The notes below the pieces were generated by a model. The model had not been told where the DNA came from and made no database searches. It worked only from the letters and a program-made list of their open reading frames with translations. A DNA stretch of 64,000 bases from Carboxylicivirga sp. M1479 (GTDB taxonomy: Bacteria; Bacteroidota; Bacteroidia; Bacteroidales; Marinilabiliaceae). Position 1 is the stretch's first letter. Each line of letters begins with the position of its first letter. The translations under genes and the position numbers were made by a program. The stretch covers positions 248,001-312,000 of the forward strand of contig NZ_VKDE01000004.1 in the NCBI RefSeq assembly GCF_007097485.1, in the 5' to 3' direction. Below are positions 9,503-17,575 of the stretch, piece by piece.

Positions 9503-9819
9503 TAGTTAAGTATCAATGGCACCTAAGCGTTTTGCTTGAATGTATGTAAAACTTGGATTTTGAATGGCCTCAGCTGGTGAGCCAAAAAACAAGGTTGATC
9601 TGACGTTTAAAAATTGATTATTGTTTGAGCCTTTTGAAGGAACGAAAAAGAGCGAGTTTAATCAATTTCAGTCAATCAAGTGTAGCTTTTTTGAGCGAAG
9701 CAGGTGCAGCCTTGATGTTTTTTCCTTAGTTTTTGTCATCAAGAACAAAAAGTAAGTCGGGTTTGGGCGAAGCGCCAAATTAATTAGTACAACATTATTA
9801 ACATATAAAAGATAATATC
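9503..9819. other. 317 bp intergenic region with hairpin, possible dispersed repeat
   Basis: No convincing gene. It contains an imperfect inverted repeat at 9725-9756 (12 bp arms, one mismatch, 8 nt loop) flanked by two GCGAAGC heptamers (about 9697 and 9768), in sequence more GC-rich than the rest. This is the look of an intergenic repeat family rather than of a promoter. A GTACAACATTATTA stretch at 9787 lies too near the next start to be read as an operator. Confidence 0.45.
9725..9756. repeat. Inverted repeat, 12 bp arms
   Basis: CTTAGTTTTTGT (9725-9736), loop CATCAAGA, then ACAAAAAGTAAG (9745-9756): 11 of 12 positions pair. The element is not followed by a T-run and is 248 bp from the upstream stop, so it does not look like a terminator. 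Confidence 0.6.
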
Positions 9820-10428
9820 ATGAGGTTATTAACAATATTCACGCTCTTATTATTCGTTAGTGCTGGTGTTTATGCCAATAAGCCAGTAAAAGTTAAGGTA
9901 TGGCAAGATGCTTTTGTTCAGGGAGGAGAATCAGCTGACGAAGCTATGGGCACTACTACTGATGGACGTTTGCGTGTAATGAACTCTAAGGAAGATACCA
10001 AGTATGCACGTACGGCTTTTTTGCAGTTTAATCTTAAAAAAGTGGAAAGCTTCGAAAGCGTTGATTTGAATATATGTGTAAGAGTTTACCGCAGTAAAAA
10101 GGATGATGCCACACAGTTTGCCCTGAATGTTTACGGATGCGACAATAACAAGTGGAGTGAGTCGAGCATTACTTTTAATTCTCAACCCGAAAAGGGAGAG
10201 TTGTTAGCTACTCAAACTTTGGAGGCCAATGAAGATAACCAGTGGATGACGATTTCCTTGCCGAAGGAAAAAGTGATGGACCTAATGAAAGCGAGTAAGA
10301 AAGGAAAGTTAACACTGGTATTAGCCAATGATGATTTTAACCGCACCAGTATTGAGATTGTATCAAAAGAACGAACTTGGAGTAATGGCATGCCAGCCAA
10401 GCGCGATGCGTATTTGAAGTTTAAGTAA
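9820..10428 (+). CDS. Secreted DNRLRE-domain (CBM96-like) protein
   Basis: A 202 aa protein with a signal peptide (1-19, cleavage after VYA) followed by a single DNRLRE domain. The DNRLRE pattern is visible in DAFVQGG, DGRLRVMNSKEDTKYARTAF and LQFNL, and in the closing TLVLANDD segment. DNRLRE modules, classed in part as CBM96, are beta-sandwiches that bind acidic glycans and are usually attached to lyases; here the module stands alone. A soluble periplasmic or surface role in presenting the polymer to the PL8 lyase encoded next is inference. A strong terminator follows (10453-10483). Confidence 0.75.
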   Translation: MRLLTIFTLLLFVSAGVYANKPVKVKVWQDAFVQGGESADEAMGTTTDGRLRVMNSKEDTKYARTAFLQFNLKKVESFESVDLNICVRVYRSKKDDATQFALNVYGCDNNKWSESSITFNSQPEKGELLATQTLEANEDNQWMTISLPKEKVMDLMKASKKGKLTLVLANDDFNRTSIEIVSKERTWSNGMPAKRDAYLKFK

Positions 10429-10452
10429 ATCAGTATACAAACCATCGAATTT

Positions 10453-10483
10453 AAGGCTTATCCGCAAGGGTAGGCCTTTTTTT
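10453..10483 (+). terminator. Intrinsic terminator after the DNRLRE gene
   Basis: An 11 bp stem AAGGCTTATCC / GGGTAGGCCTT with a GCAA tetraloop, followed by seven T. It ends 25 bp after the stop codon, and its T-run runs almost directly into motif copy 3. Confidence 0.85.
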
Positions 10484-10487
10484 ATTT

Positions 10488-10500
10488 GTACAATGTCTAA
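10488..10500 (+). promoter_or_regulatory. Candidate regulator-binding motif, copy 3
   Basis: GTACAATGTCTAA, 104 bp upstream of the first PL8 gene. The GTACAAT core is exact; the second half diverges (TGTCTAATC). TCTATTTG at 10508-10515 may be the -7 box. Confidence 0.35.
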
Positions 10501-10604
10501 TCATCGTTCTATTTGAATAAATTTAGCTGCTCGATGTACAGATGTGACCATGTATTGACCTGATGGCTCTTACTTTTAAGCCAAATTATTAAAGAAGCGT
10601 AAAA

Positions 10605-13600
10605 ATGAAAATTAATCAGCTAGCAAATCGTTTAAATCTATTTGTTTTAATCGTATTTCTGATGGGCACAAATATGTCCATTATAGCTCAAGAGTTTGAG
10701 CACGAAAAATTGTGGTCGTTTGAAGATGTCAAGCAGAAACAGTGGACTTTATCAAAAGGAAATACAATATCATCAAGCGAATCCCATTACAAACATGGCG
10801 AAAAGTCACTACGATGGTCGTGGAAAAAAAATGGCAATATCACCTTGCATCAGGCAATTGGTTTTGAACCGTTTAATCCTGATGGTGAGAATAAATCCAT
10901 CCCCTCATTCGCAGTTTGGATTTACAACGAGCAAGCTGTAGACGATCATATTACCTTTGTTTTTGGTACCGATGAAACAGATAACTGCCAATTCTCATTT
11001 GGACTAAATTATAAAGGCTGGCGTGCTGCCTGGGTATCTTATGAACGCGATATGGAGGGAATGCCCGTTAGTTCAATGAACAGAATGCGCATCGAAGGGC
11101 CTAAGAGTATTCAGAAAGGGCAGTTGTTTATCGATCACATGTTTCTATGTCAGGCGATCGATAGTCGTCATCATACACCCGATCAGCAAGTGCCATTTGT
11201 GAACAAGGGTACCACCAGTAATTGGCTGATTCAGCAGGCTGCCAGTTTAGCCGAGCCAGATATGGACTTGCCATCTGGTATTTCCAAGGCAGATCAAAAA
11301 GCTTTTAAAAATATCGAGAAGCGTTTTCAGGACGACATACTAAAAAAGCAGACTGTGAGTGATAAGACAGTCGCTTCTTTGCAAAAGCAATTTGAGAGCT
11401 ACGGCATACAACGTAAAGGGAAACACATTATAGGTTTGCCAATTTGGTTTGGCCGTAATGCTGAACTTTACCTGCCCTACATTACGCATAAACAGGCAAA
11501 AACATTCTATAATGCCACGCATCAGAATGTTAAAAGCTACTTCGATTTTATGATGAAAGTAGCAAGCGCACATGCAAATAGTTCAGACGTAAATCAACAG
11601 CAAGCATTGGAAAATATGTTCATTGATCTTTATGATCACATGATTGACCAGGGCTTTGCAGCAGGAAGTGGTTTCGGTACGATTCACCATTATGGTTATA
11701 ACTGGCGAAATTATTACAGATCCTTATTTATTATGCGCGATGTGCTGGCCCGAAATAAACGCTTATCGGAAGCTGTTGAAGGCATGCAGTGGTTTGCAGC
11801 CCTGGGTGAAGTGTTTGAAAAACCTGTAGGTTATGGCATGGATATGGATGCTTTTAATACCCAGGTTATGGGGCGTTTGGCTAGTGTTTTAATTATGGAT
11901 GATAGTCCTCAAAAGGTTCAATATTTAAATTGCTTTTCACGATGGATTGATAATGGGCTGATGCCGGCACCCGGCTTAAATGATGCCTTTAAGATTGATG
12001 GTTCGGCTTACCACCATGCCAATCATTACCCGTCCTATGCAACAGGCGGATTGACTGGTGCTGTTCGCATGGTTTATTTTTTGAATTCAACTCCTTTTCA
12101 GGTGAGTGAAACGGCACATGACAACCTTAAAAAGGCCCTTTTAACCATGCGTTTTTATTGTAATAAATTGCATTGGCCAACATCCATGTCGGGGCGACAT
12201 CCCGAGGGAAAAGGAAAATTGGTGCCTGATCATTATGCTATATTGGCCAATGCAGGTTCTCCCGATGGGCAGGATGCAATCGATCATGAATTGGCATCGG
12301 CATTCCTGCGTTTATCAGCAGGTAAAAAAAGTAAATACGCCAAGGCGTTTATAAAAGAAGGAATTGAATCAGAAGCTACGCCAACCGGCCACATTACCAT
12401 GCCATACGCTTGTTCTTCTGTTCACCGTCGTAACAATTGGTCGGTATCAGTACGCGGACATTCGCGGTACCTGTGGGCTTCGGAGCAATACTTAGGGGCC
12501 AACTTATATGGCCGCTACCTGGCACATGGACAGCTGCAGGTGATGGGTGCTGGCGACCCTGTAACGCAAACCTCTAGCGGTTTTGTGCAAAAAGGTTGGG
12601 ACTGGAACCGTTTTCCTGGTACTACCGTTATTAATTTACCTCTTGATGACTTAAGAGCAGATATTCGTAATGTTGATCAGTTCTCGGGATATGAAGAGAT
12701 GTTATTCTCCGATGAGGCTTTTGCCGGTGGTGTTCATGCCAAAAATAACAATGGTGTTTATGCTTTTATTTTGCACGAACACGATAAATACCAGGGGAGT
12801 TTAAGAGCACGCAAGTCCTACTTCTTTTTCGATGATTTAATTGTTTGTTTAGGTTCAGGAATTGAAAATGCCAACGCTGAGCGCCCAACTGAAACTGTTT
12901 TATTTCAGAATCATATGGCAGAAAATGATCCTGCGATACTGATTAATGGCGAAGTGTTCAAAAGAGATGATGAGCAGTTTAAGGCACAATCATCATGGAT
13001 GATGGATAATAAGGGCAATGGTTATTTGTTACCTGAGGGCACAATTTATGTGAAACAAGGCCTTCAACAGTCGCGTGATGAAAGCAGCGAAAAGCCTACT
13101 GAAGGAAGTTTTGCTGCTGCGGTTATTGAACACGGTAAAGCACCTAAAAATGCCAGCTATCAGTATTGTGTGCTACCAGCAACGAGTGTTGAAACCCTTA
13201 GAGAAAGATCGAAAAACCCATCGTATGAGGTAATAAACCAAACATCTGACAAGCATATCGTTTATAACAAAGAAAGCAATGAAACTGGTTATGTTTTTTA
13301 TGAAGCAGCCCAAAATAATGCGGATGGCCTTATAAAAAATACGAACCTGCCATGTATAGCTATGGCGCAGCAAACTGATGACGAACTGGAGCTTAACCTT
13401 GTTAACCCTGACTTAGCTTTGTATTCTGGTCCGGCTGATGAAATTTATAAAGATGGCAAAAGGGTGGAACGTAGTATTTATTCGCGTCCATGGCGTCCAA
13501 GTCCAAGTCAGGAAACTGTATTAGAACTTGAGATAGTGGGTAAGTGGAAAACAACAGACAAAGCTGTTCAAGTGAAACTACTGGAGAATGGGAACACATG

Positions 13601-13661
13601 GCTTAGTGTTGTTTGCCAGCATGGTTTAAGCGAGCAAGTTCGCTTGAAAGAAATGAAGTAA
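10605..13661 (+). CDS. Polysaccharide lyase family 8, chondroitinase ABC-like
   Basis: Lyase of 1018 aa that should cleave hexosaminidic bonds next to uronic acid in chondroitin/dermatan sulfate or hyaluronan by beta-elimination, leaving 4,5-unsaturated ends. A signal peptide ends around SIIAQ (residue 29). Layout: N-terminal jelly-roll (about 30-200), alpha/alpha toroid (about 210-590), then beta-sandwich domains. Catalytic residues align with Proteus ABC lyase by motif and spacing: H471 and Y478 in DGSAYHHANHYPSY, R531 in SMSGRHP, E627 in ASEQYLGANLYG. The GWDWNRFPGTT segment (about 664) is typical of this branch. It has no T9SS sorting domain, so it is probably periplasmic or exported another way, unlike the PL8 at 25841. 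The exact substrate range cannot be read. Confidence 0.92.
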   Translation: MKINQLANRLNLFVLIVFLMGTNMSIIAQEFEHEKLWSFEDVKQKQWTLSKGNTISSSESHYKHGEKSLRWSWKKNGNITLHQAIGFEPFNPDGENKSIPSFAVWIYNEQAVDDHITFVFGTDETDNCQFSFGLNYKGWRAAWVSYERDMEGMPVSSMNRMRIEGPKSIQKGQLFIDHMFLCQAIDSRHHTPDQQVPFVNKGTTSNWLIQQAASLAEPDMDLPSGISKADQKAFKNIEKRFQDDILKKQTVSDKTVASLQKQFESYGIQRKGKHIIGLPIWFGRNAELYLPYITHKQAKTFYNATHQNVKSYFDFMMKVASAHANSSDVNQQQALENMFIDLYDHMIDQGFAAGSGFGTIHHYGYNWRNYYRSLFIMRDVLARNKRLSEAVEGMQWFAALGEVFEKPVGYGMDMDAFNTQVMGRLASVLIMDDSPQKVQYLNCFSRWIDNGLMPAPGLNDAFKIDGSAYHHANHYPSYATGGLTGAVRMVYFLNSTPFQVSETAHDNLKKALLTMRFYCNKLHWPTSMSGRHPEGKGKLVPDHYAILANAGSPDGQDAIDHELASAFLRLSAGKKSKYAKAFIKEGIESEATPTGHITMPYACSSVHRRNNWSVSVRGHSRYLWASEQYLGANLYGRYLAHGQLQVMGAGDPVTQTSSGFVQKGWDWNRFPGTTVINLPLDDLRADIRNVDQFSGYEEMLFSDEAFAGGVHAKNNNGVYAFILHEHDKYQGSLRARKSYFFFDDLIVCLGSGIENANAERPTETVLFQNHMAENDPAILINGEVFKRDDEQFKAQSSWMMDNKGNGYLLPEGTIYVKQGLQQSRDESSEKPTEGSFAAAVIEHGKAPKNASYQYCVLPATSVETLRERSKNPSYEVINQTSDKHIVYNKESNETGYVFYEAAQNNADGLIKNTNLPCIAMAQQTDDELELNLVNPDLALYSGPADEIYKDGKRVERSIYSRPWRPSPSQETVLELEIVGKWKTTDKAVQVKLLENGNTWLSVVCQHGLSEQVRLKEMK

Positions 13662-13681
13662 TTGAATCGAATGTTTTTAAC

Positions 13682-13718
13682 AGGGCTGATCAAACATCAC
13701 TTGGTCAGCCCTTTTTTT
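13682..13718 (+). terminator. Intrinsic terminator of the first PL8 gene
   Basis: Arms AGGGCTGATCAA (13682-13693) and TTGGTCAGCCCT (13701-13712), a 12 bp stem with one wobble pair and a 7 nt loop, followed by seven T. Confidence 0.85.
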
Positions 13719-13833
13719 GTGACAATCCATTGTGATGTACTTCTTTTAGCGAGATAAAAATACGGAATGATTAATCTTTGGGAGTATTACTCCTAAAAGC
13801 GAATGAAATTTAGAACAGAGAATAAGTATTGCT

Positions 13834-14014
13834 GACAGGAGGACTTAAATTGTAACAGGAATACTTGATTTAGTAACAGGAGCTCTAAATCACGAACAGG
13901 AACTCCAAATCGTGAACAGGAGCATTAAATCACGAGAATTCAAACTTCCTGTTCAATATCTATACTCCCTGTTGACTGCAATGATGTTCCTGTTAATAAT
14001 TTAATAGTCCTGTT
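13834..14014. repeat. Array of five direct and four inverted 20-21 bp units (core AACAGGA)
   Basis: ACAGG begins at 13835, 13855, 13876, 13896 and 13916 (periods 20, 21, 20, 20). The best units read AACAGGAGCTCTAAATCACG. The opposite orientation follows: CCTGTT at 13948, 13968, 13989 and 14009 (periods 20, 21, 20). The units converge on a centre near 13934. The core is well kept; the 13 bp between cores is looser but often TAAAT-rich. The period equals two DNA turns, so the cores would lie on one face of the helix. Confidence 0.85.
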
Positions 14015-14030
14015 AAGTTTAATCTACATA

Positions 14031-14068
14031 AAAAGGGCTGGTCAATATTTGCATTGGCCAGCCCTTTT
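14031..14068 (-). terminator. Intrinsic terminator of the sulfatase operon (bidirectional)
   Basis: Arms AAAAGGGCTGGTCAA (14031-14045) and TTGGCCAGCCCTTTT (14054-14068), a 15 bp stem with one wobble. A-run on one side and T-run on the other allow function in both directions. It is close in sequence to the terminator at 13682. Confidence 0.85.
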
Positions 14069-14091
14069 ATTTAGCAGATAGGTATTGTTAT

Positions 14092-15630
14092 TTAAAACTC
14101 ACTTGACTCGGGTAATTCATAATTCTTATGGTCTTTCTTAATTTCTTCGTGCCACTCAAAAAAGCGTTTGGTCATTTTTGTCACTAACTCAGGGTGTTGC
14201 TGAGCCAGATTAACTTGTTCGCTGATGTCATTTTCCAAATTGTATAATTCGTATGCATCGCTGCGGCCCTGGTAGCGCAATTTCCAGTTTTGATAACGTA
14301 CTGCCCATCCGGTATTATCGCCATTGTAGGTTCGGTCGTGTCTGGCTAATGCACCATTCGGATCATCATAAACCAATGGTTTACCTGTTAAATGAAAGCC
14401 GGTCCAAAAAAGCCATTCGTGTGGATTATCGGTGTTTTCACCAGTGATGTACGGAAGTATATTTTTACCATCTAAGTGTTTTTGAGGCAGCTCAATGTTT
14501 AAAGCGGCATGTAGCGTTGGAAAAATGTCCATGCCACTCACTGTTGGCTCATAAACTTTACCTTCTGGTAGGTGATTTGGCCAGCTCAATACAAATGGCA
14601 CACGAATACCACCTTCTTCAAGTATGTATTTATTTCCTTTTAAAGGCGCATTGTCAGCATAGGTTCGTGGTGATCCGCCATTATCAGAGATGAAAAGTAC
14701 AATGGTGTTATCGTCAAGGCCCAGTTCTTTTAATTGACTGTTTAACGCGCCAATAGCATCATCTAATTTGTTGAGGTGGTACAAGTAACGTGGTCGTCCT
14801 TGAGGCGTATTGGGGCCAACGGTATTAACGTACCACTCCAGATATTCGTCCCAGTCACCAGTTGATGGATCCCAGTCTGGTACCTTATCTAAGCCCATAG
14901 CTGTTAAGTCATCCTCAGGTATTTGGTGGGTAAATAAATGCACAGCATTAAACGATACCATTAGGAAGAACGGATTGTCTTTGTGCTCATCAATATACTG
15001 CAAGGACTTATCCAATATTATATCTGTTGAATAACCTTCCATATCCACCTGTTGGTCGTTATCCCAAAACGGACCAATGCCCAGGTGGTTGGCCATTTTT
15101 GTGGTGAAGCCATCCCTATCGCTTTGTTTGTGTCGGTTATAATCCATGGTGCCACCCTCTTTACCAAAGAAATAGTCAAAACCATGCGATGTGGGAAATC
15201 CTTTATGTCCGGGACCAGTAACAGGGCCATAGTGTGTTTTACCAACCATGCCTGTTTGGTAACCATTGGCTCGCAGCTGTTCGGCCAGCGTTATCTCACT
15301 ATCAGGAAAGTTAGCACCGTAATTATACACGCCCCAACGCTGTTGCTGACGACCCGTTAACATAGCCATGCGCGAGGGACTGCAAACCGACATGGATACA
15401 TAGGCATTCGTGAAACGGGTACCTTTTGATGCCAGTTCATCCAAATGTGGCGTTTGTACATCCTCAGAACCTCCATATGCGCTGAAATCAGCATATCCCT
15501 GATCGTCGGTGACAATCATTAATATATTGGGTCTAGAGACTTTCTTTTTGCTGGTATGGATGCATCCATTTAATACCTGTAACAGTAAACAGCTTAAAAT
15601 AAATAGGTGACTAATGTATTTTCGTTGCAT
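14092..15630 (-). CDS. Sulfatase, formylglycine type S1, lipoprotein
   Basis: A 512 aa sulfatase with lipobox LNGC (Cys23). The metal site is TDDQG (D42, D43), and the modification motif is C83-S-P-S-R87 followed by MAMLTGR. A second metal-binding stretch, FISDNGG, lies near residue 310. These are all the core elements of an active arylsulfatase-type enzyme. It is the last gene of a minus-strand operon, after two jelly-roll proteins (gaps 3 and 83 bp), and ends at a strong terminator. In this setting a GalNAc or uronic acid O-sulfate of chondroitin/dermatan fragments is the likely substrate; position 2, 4 or 6 cannot be assigned from the sequence alone. Confidence 0.9.
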   Translation of the reverse strand: MQRKYISHLFILSCLLLQVLNGCIHTSKKKVSRPNILMIVTDDQGYADFSAYGGSEDVQTPHLDELASKGTRFTNAYVSMSVCSPSRMAMLTGRQQQRWGVYNYGANFPDSEITLAEQLRANGYQTGMVGKTHYGPVTGPGHKGFPTSHGFDYFFGKEGGTMDYNRHKQSDRDGFTTKMANHLGIGPFWDNDQQVDMEGYSTDIILDKSLQYIDEHKDNPFFLMVSFNAVHLFTHQIPEDDLTAMGLDKVPDWDPSTGDWDEYLEWYVNTVGPNTPQGRPRYLYHLNKLDDAIGALNSQLKELGLDDNTIVLFISDNGGSPRTYADNAPLKGNKYILEEGGIRVPFVLSWPNHLPEGKVYEPTVSGMDIFPTLHAALNIELPQKHLDGKNILPYITGENTDNPHEWLFWTGFHLTGKPLVYDDPNGALARHDRTYNGDNTGWAVRYQNWKLRYQGRSDAYELYNLENDISEQVNLAQQHPELVTKMTKRFFEWHEEIKKDHKNYELPESSEF

Positions 15631-15713
15631 ATAAATAGGTTTTTAATTATCGTATTGAAATAAGCTGTCTGATGGACAAAATAGCAGCTAATGCCTGTGG
15701 AATGAATTCGTAT

Positions 15714-16373
15714 TTAATCAGTAACAATCTCAAAATCTTTAATCAGGCAGGCTGCATATTCACCACCAGTACCTCTTATGCGTAAGCCCAGGTGACCTCC
15801 GCTATAAGGTTTCGGATCTTTATATTTTAGAATTGTCTTGCCATCAATTTTTAACCAGATGGTGTTCTTCTTTCGCCCAACTTCTATGGCGTAATACTTG
15901 CCCACATGCATTACATTATTCTTGGCAATGTCAAGCATCATACGCTCATCGTCAAAGCGTCGTACAAAGGGAGGATAATTATGTGCGGCATTGTGAAAAG
16001 CAAAAAAGTAATTGTCGCATCCGCCCGACCAGAATTTGATGGTTCCATCATAGTCATCCGCTATTCTTAGGTCGGATGATGCACCATGGTCCGACGCTGA
16101 TAATATGGCCACTAGCACGGTGGCAGGTGTTAAGGCCATAGCTTTGTAACGCATCATCACATTTTCAGAGTAACTGACAGGGCTGATAAGACCTACGCCT
16201 TTGCTACCCTTCGGATTTTCTTTTAGCAGGTACTGTCCATGCCCTTCTAGTAGTTTGGTGCCCTCACCATAAAATGTCCACTCATCTAGTTGTTTAACCG
16301 ATTCTTTGTCTTGGGCCTTTGTTAACGATAAAAAGAGTAAGGTGATGGATATGAGTAATAGTGATTTTGTCAT
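15714..16373 (-). CDS. Secreted jelly-roll (concanavalin-like) protein, function unknown
   Basis: A 219 aa protein with a type I signal peptide (about 1-20, ending LTKAQ). The rest is predicted all-beta, with segments typical of concanavalin/LamG-like jelly-rolls: VMMRYKAMALTPATV, the Gly-rich FWSGGCDNYFFAF, and TIWLKIDGKTILKYKDPKPYSGGHLGLR near the end. It resembles DUF1961/DUF6250-type proteins of glycan loci, but the family is not certain. It is the middle gene of the operon and begins 3 bp after its paralogue-like neighbour. A glycan-binding role is likely; a lyase or hydrolase activity on this fold is possible and cannot be excluded. Conserved acidic and aromatic residues (W, Y, F-rich) would fit a binding groove. 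Confidence 0.6.
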   Translation of the reverse strand: MTKSLLLISITLLFLSLTKAQDKESVKQLDEWTFYGEGTKLLEGHGQYLLKENPKGSKGVGLISPVSYSENVMMRYKAMALTPATVLVAILSASDHGASSDLRIADDYDGTIKFWSGGCDNYFFAFHNAAHNYPPFVRRFDDERMMLDIAKNNVMHVGKYYAIEVGRKKNTIWLKIDGKTILKYKDPKPYSGGHLGLRIRGTGGEYAACLIKDFEIVTD

Positions 16374-16376
16374 GAT

Positions 16377-17105
16377 TTATTGGCTTAGTTGGTATACTTT
16401 GAAATTATCAATACTCATATGGTTCTTATAGGTTCGAATACCAAAGTAACCCTCGGTATAAGGCGTGTCATCCCTATAATTGTAGATTAACTGCTCGTTA
16501 CGGTAATATTGTATTTGACCATTATATACAAGCAAGCGAATGGTATTGGTTTGATTGGCGGTAATCAGGTATTTTTGATCACTCAGATCATGCTCTGGAA
16601 GACAGGGCCGGTCACCACCTCCTGCATATTTACGAAAACGGGTTTTGCTGTTGTCATGTCCACCCAAGCCTACATAATATAATTGCATATCATGATAATT
16701 TTGGAATTTTCCTCCGCGCAACTCTGAGTTATCAAAGAAATTTACAGAGTTGAGATCCTTGGCCATCCAAAAACAATTAAGATCTGACACTCGGTCATTA
16801 GCACCTCCCTTATCAATAACAATGGCATCATATTCAATTAAAACGTTGCCTTTCAGTTTAGTGTTGAACCAAACCGTACAGCCATTGACATCATCAATGT
16901 CCATGCTATTATTAACTAGTTGTACAGTGCCACCCTCTCGTTGCTCCACCGTCCAGTTATCAAGCTTACTATTGAAATTGTCGTGGTAGAGTAGATCGGC
17001 ATGGTAATCATCATTTCCTAAACGGATGTTCTTTTTTTGATGATTGGCACATGAGCTGATAAGAAGCAGCAAGGCCATACATATGAAGCTAGTTGTTGTT
17101 TGCAT
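16377..17105 (-). CDS. Jelly-roll lipoprotein, DUF6250-like
   Basis: A 242 aa protein with lipobox ISSC (Cys19). After a short linker it forms one beta-sandwich: LLYHDNFNSKLDNWTVEQ, then VLIEYDAIVIDKG, LQLYYVGLGGHDN-like and TRFRKYAGGG segments, and a closing TEGYFGIRTYKNHMSIDNFKVY. The VGLGGHDNSKTRFRKY stretch is what suggests the DUF6250 group seen in Bacteroidota glycan loci. It is the first gene of the minus-strand operon with a second jelly-roll protein and a sulfatase, with a -7 box TATTTTTG 35 bp upstream and a GTACAAT motif further up. A surface binder or an uncharacterised enzyme acting on the locus glycan are the options. Confidence 0.6.
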   Translation of the reverse strand: MQTTTSFICMALLLLISSCANHQKKNIRLGNDDYHADLLYHDNFNSKLDNWTVEQREGGTVQLVNNSMDIDDVNGCTVWFNTKLKGNVLIEYDAIVIDKGGANDRVSDLNCFWMAKDLNSVNFFDNSELRGGKFQNYHDMQLYYVGLGGHDNSKTRFRKYAGGGDRPCLPEHDLSDQKYLITANQTNTIRLLVYNGQIQYYRNEQLIYNYRDDTPYTEGYFGIRTYKNHMSIDNFKVYQLSQ

Positions 17106-17139
17106 GATAGCGTAATTTTATCAATGATTGAACTAGGGG

Positions 17140-17147
17140 CAAAAATA
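17140..17147 (-). promoter_or_regulatory. -7 promoter element of the jelly-roll/sulfatase operon
   Basis: Minus strand TATTTTTG, exact match to TAnnTTTG, 35 bp upstream of the first gene; the same octamer as at 3491-3498 and 3655-3662. Confidence 0.5.
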
Positions 17148-17190
17148 CGTTTACACAATAAATAGCCATACTCTAATAATTCAATGAGTG

Positions 17191-17203
17191 GTTAATATTG
17201 TAC
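17191..17203 (-). promoter_or_regulatory. Candidate regulator-binding motif, copy 4
   Basis: Minus strand GTACAATATTAAC, about 45 bp upstream of the -7 box of the minus-strand operon. It matches copy 24099-24112 in the first nine bases and in the closing AC. Confidence 0.4.
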
Positions 17204-17413
17204 TCCGGTCATGATTTTTAGAAAAATAGCCCAAATACAGTCCATGTAGATATTGTTTTTTTTTGTACGTTTGAGCATTCCTATCCCCGGTAATATTGTT
17301 GCGATTCTACACCTGCTATTCTAAGCAAAAGGTTCATGTTGTTATTTCAGATTATAGCATATTTATCTGAGTTTATTTGTGTAACTAATAGACTTACAGT
17401 GATTAGTGGTCGT

Positions 17414-17466
17414 GTGTTTCAATTGTTCAATGTATGATATTAAACCTATTACGGACAATTGAACAC
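17414..17466. promoter_or_regulatory. Inverted repeat and motif copy 5 upstream of the SusCD operon
   Basis: Arms GTGTTTCAATTGTTC (17414-17428) and GGACAATTGAACAC (17453-17466) pair over about 13 positions across a 24 bp spacer. Overlapping it, GTTCAATGTATGAT (17425-17438) is a relaxed copy of the GTACAAT motif. The element ends 21 bp before the -7 box TACTTTTG at 17488, a suitable place for an activator. Confidence 0.45.
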
Positions 17467-17487
17467 CTTAGAATAAGATGTCACCTC

Positions 17488-17495
17488 TACTTTTG
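17488..17495 (+). promoter_or_regulatory. -7 promoter element of the SGBP-SusC-SusD operon
   Basis: TACTTTTG, exact TAnnTTTG match, 80 bp upstream of the first gene; no TTG at the expected -33 distance, suggesting activator dependence. Confidence 0.45.
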
Positions 17496-17575
17496 TGATG
17501 TTGATAATTGTTAATTGACGTTAAAAATTATCAAGGTTAGAAAGCAGTTAATCGTAACAAATAAATCTAAGCGTA

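Larger units (their letters stand above)
13662..14091. other. 430 bp convergent intergenic region with repeat array between two similar terminators
   Basis: Lies between the 3' ends of a PL8 gene (+) and a sulfatase gene (-). It contains, in order, a terminator (13682-13718), a short palindrome GGAGTATTACTCC (13782-13794), five direct and four inverted 20-21 bp units (13834-14014), and a second, near-identical terminator (14031-14068). No open frame of note. Confidence 0.8.
17106..17575. promoter_or_regulatory. 470 bp divergent control region of the jelly-roll/sulfatase and SusCD operons
   Basis: Two -7 boxes (17140-17147 minus, 17488-17495 plus), two motif copies (17191-17203 minus, 17425-17438 plus) and an inverted repeat (17414-17466). 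The middle (about 17210-17400) is AT-rich and shows nothing else. No gene seen. Confidence 0.6.

Noticed and set aside
9787-9800. GTACAACATTATTA as a further copy of the locus motif
   Set aside because: It starts 33 bp before the start codon, too close for an activator site upstream of a promoter, and the core differs in one base.
13834-14014. CRISPR array
   Set aside because: The repeated core is only about 7 bp with 13 bp between cores, half of the units are inverted, and no cas genes are near.
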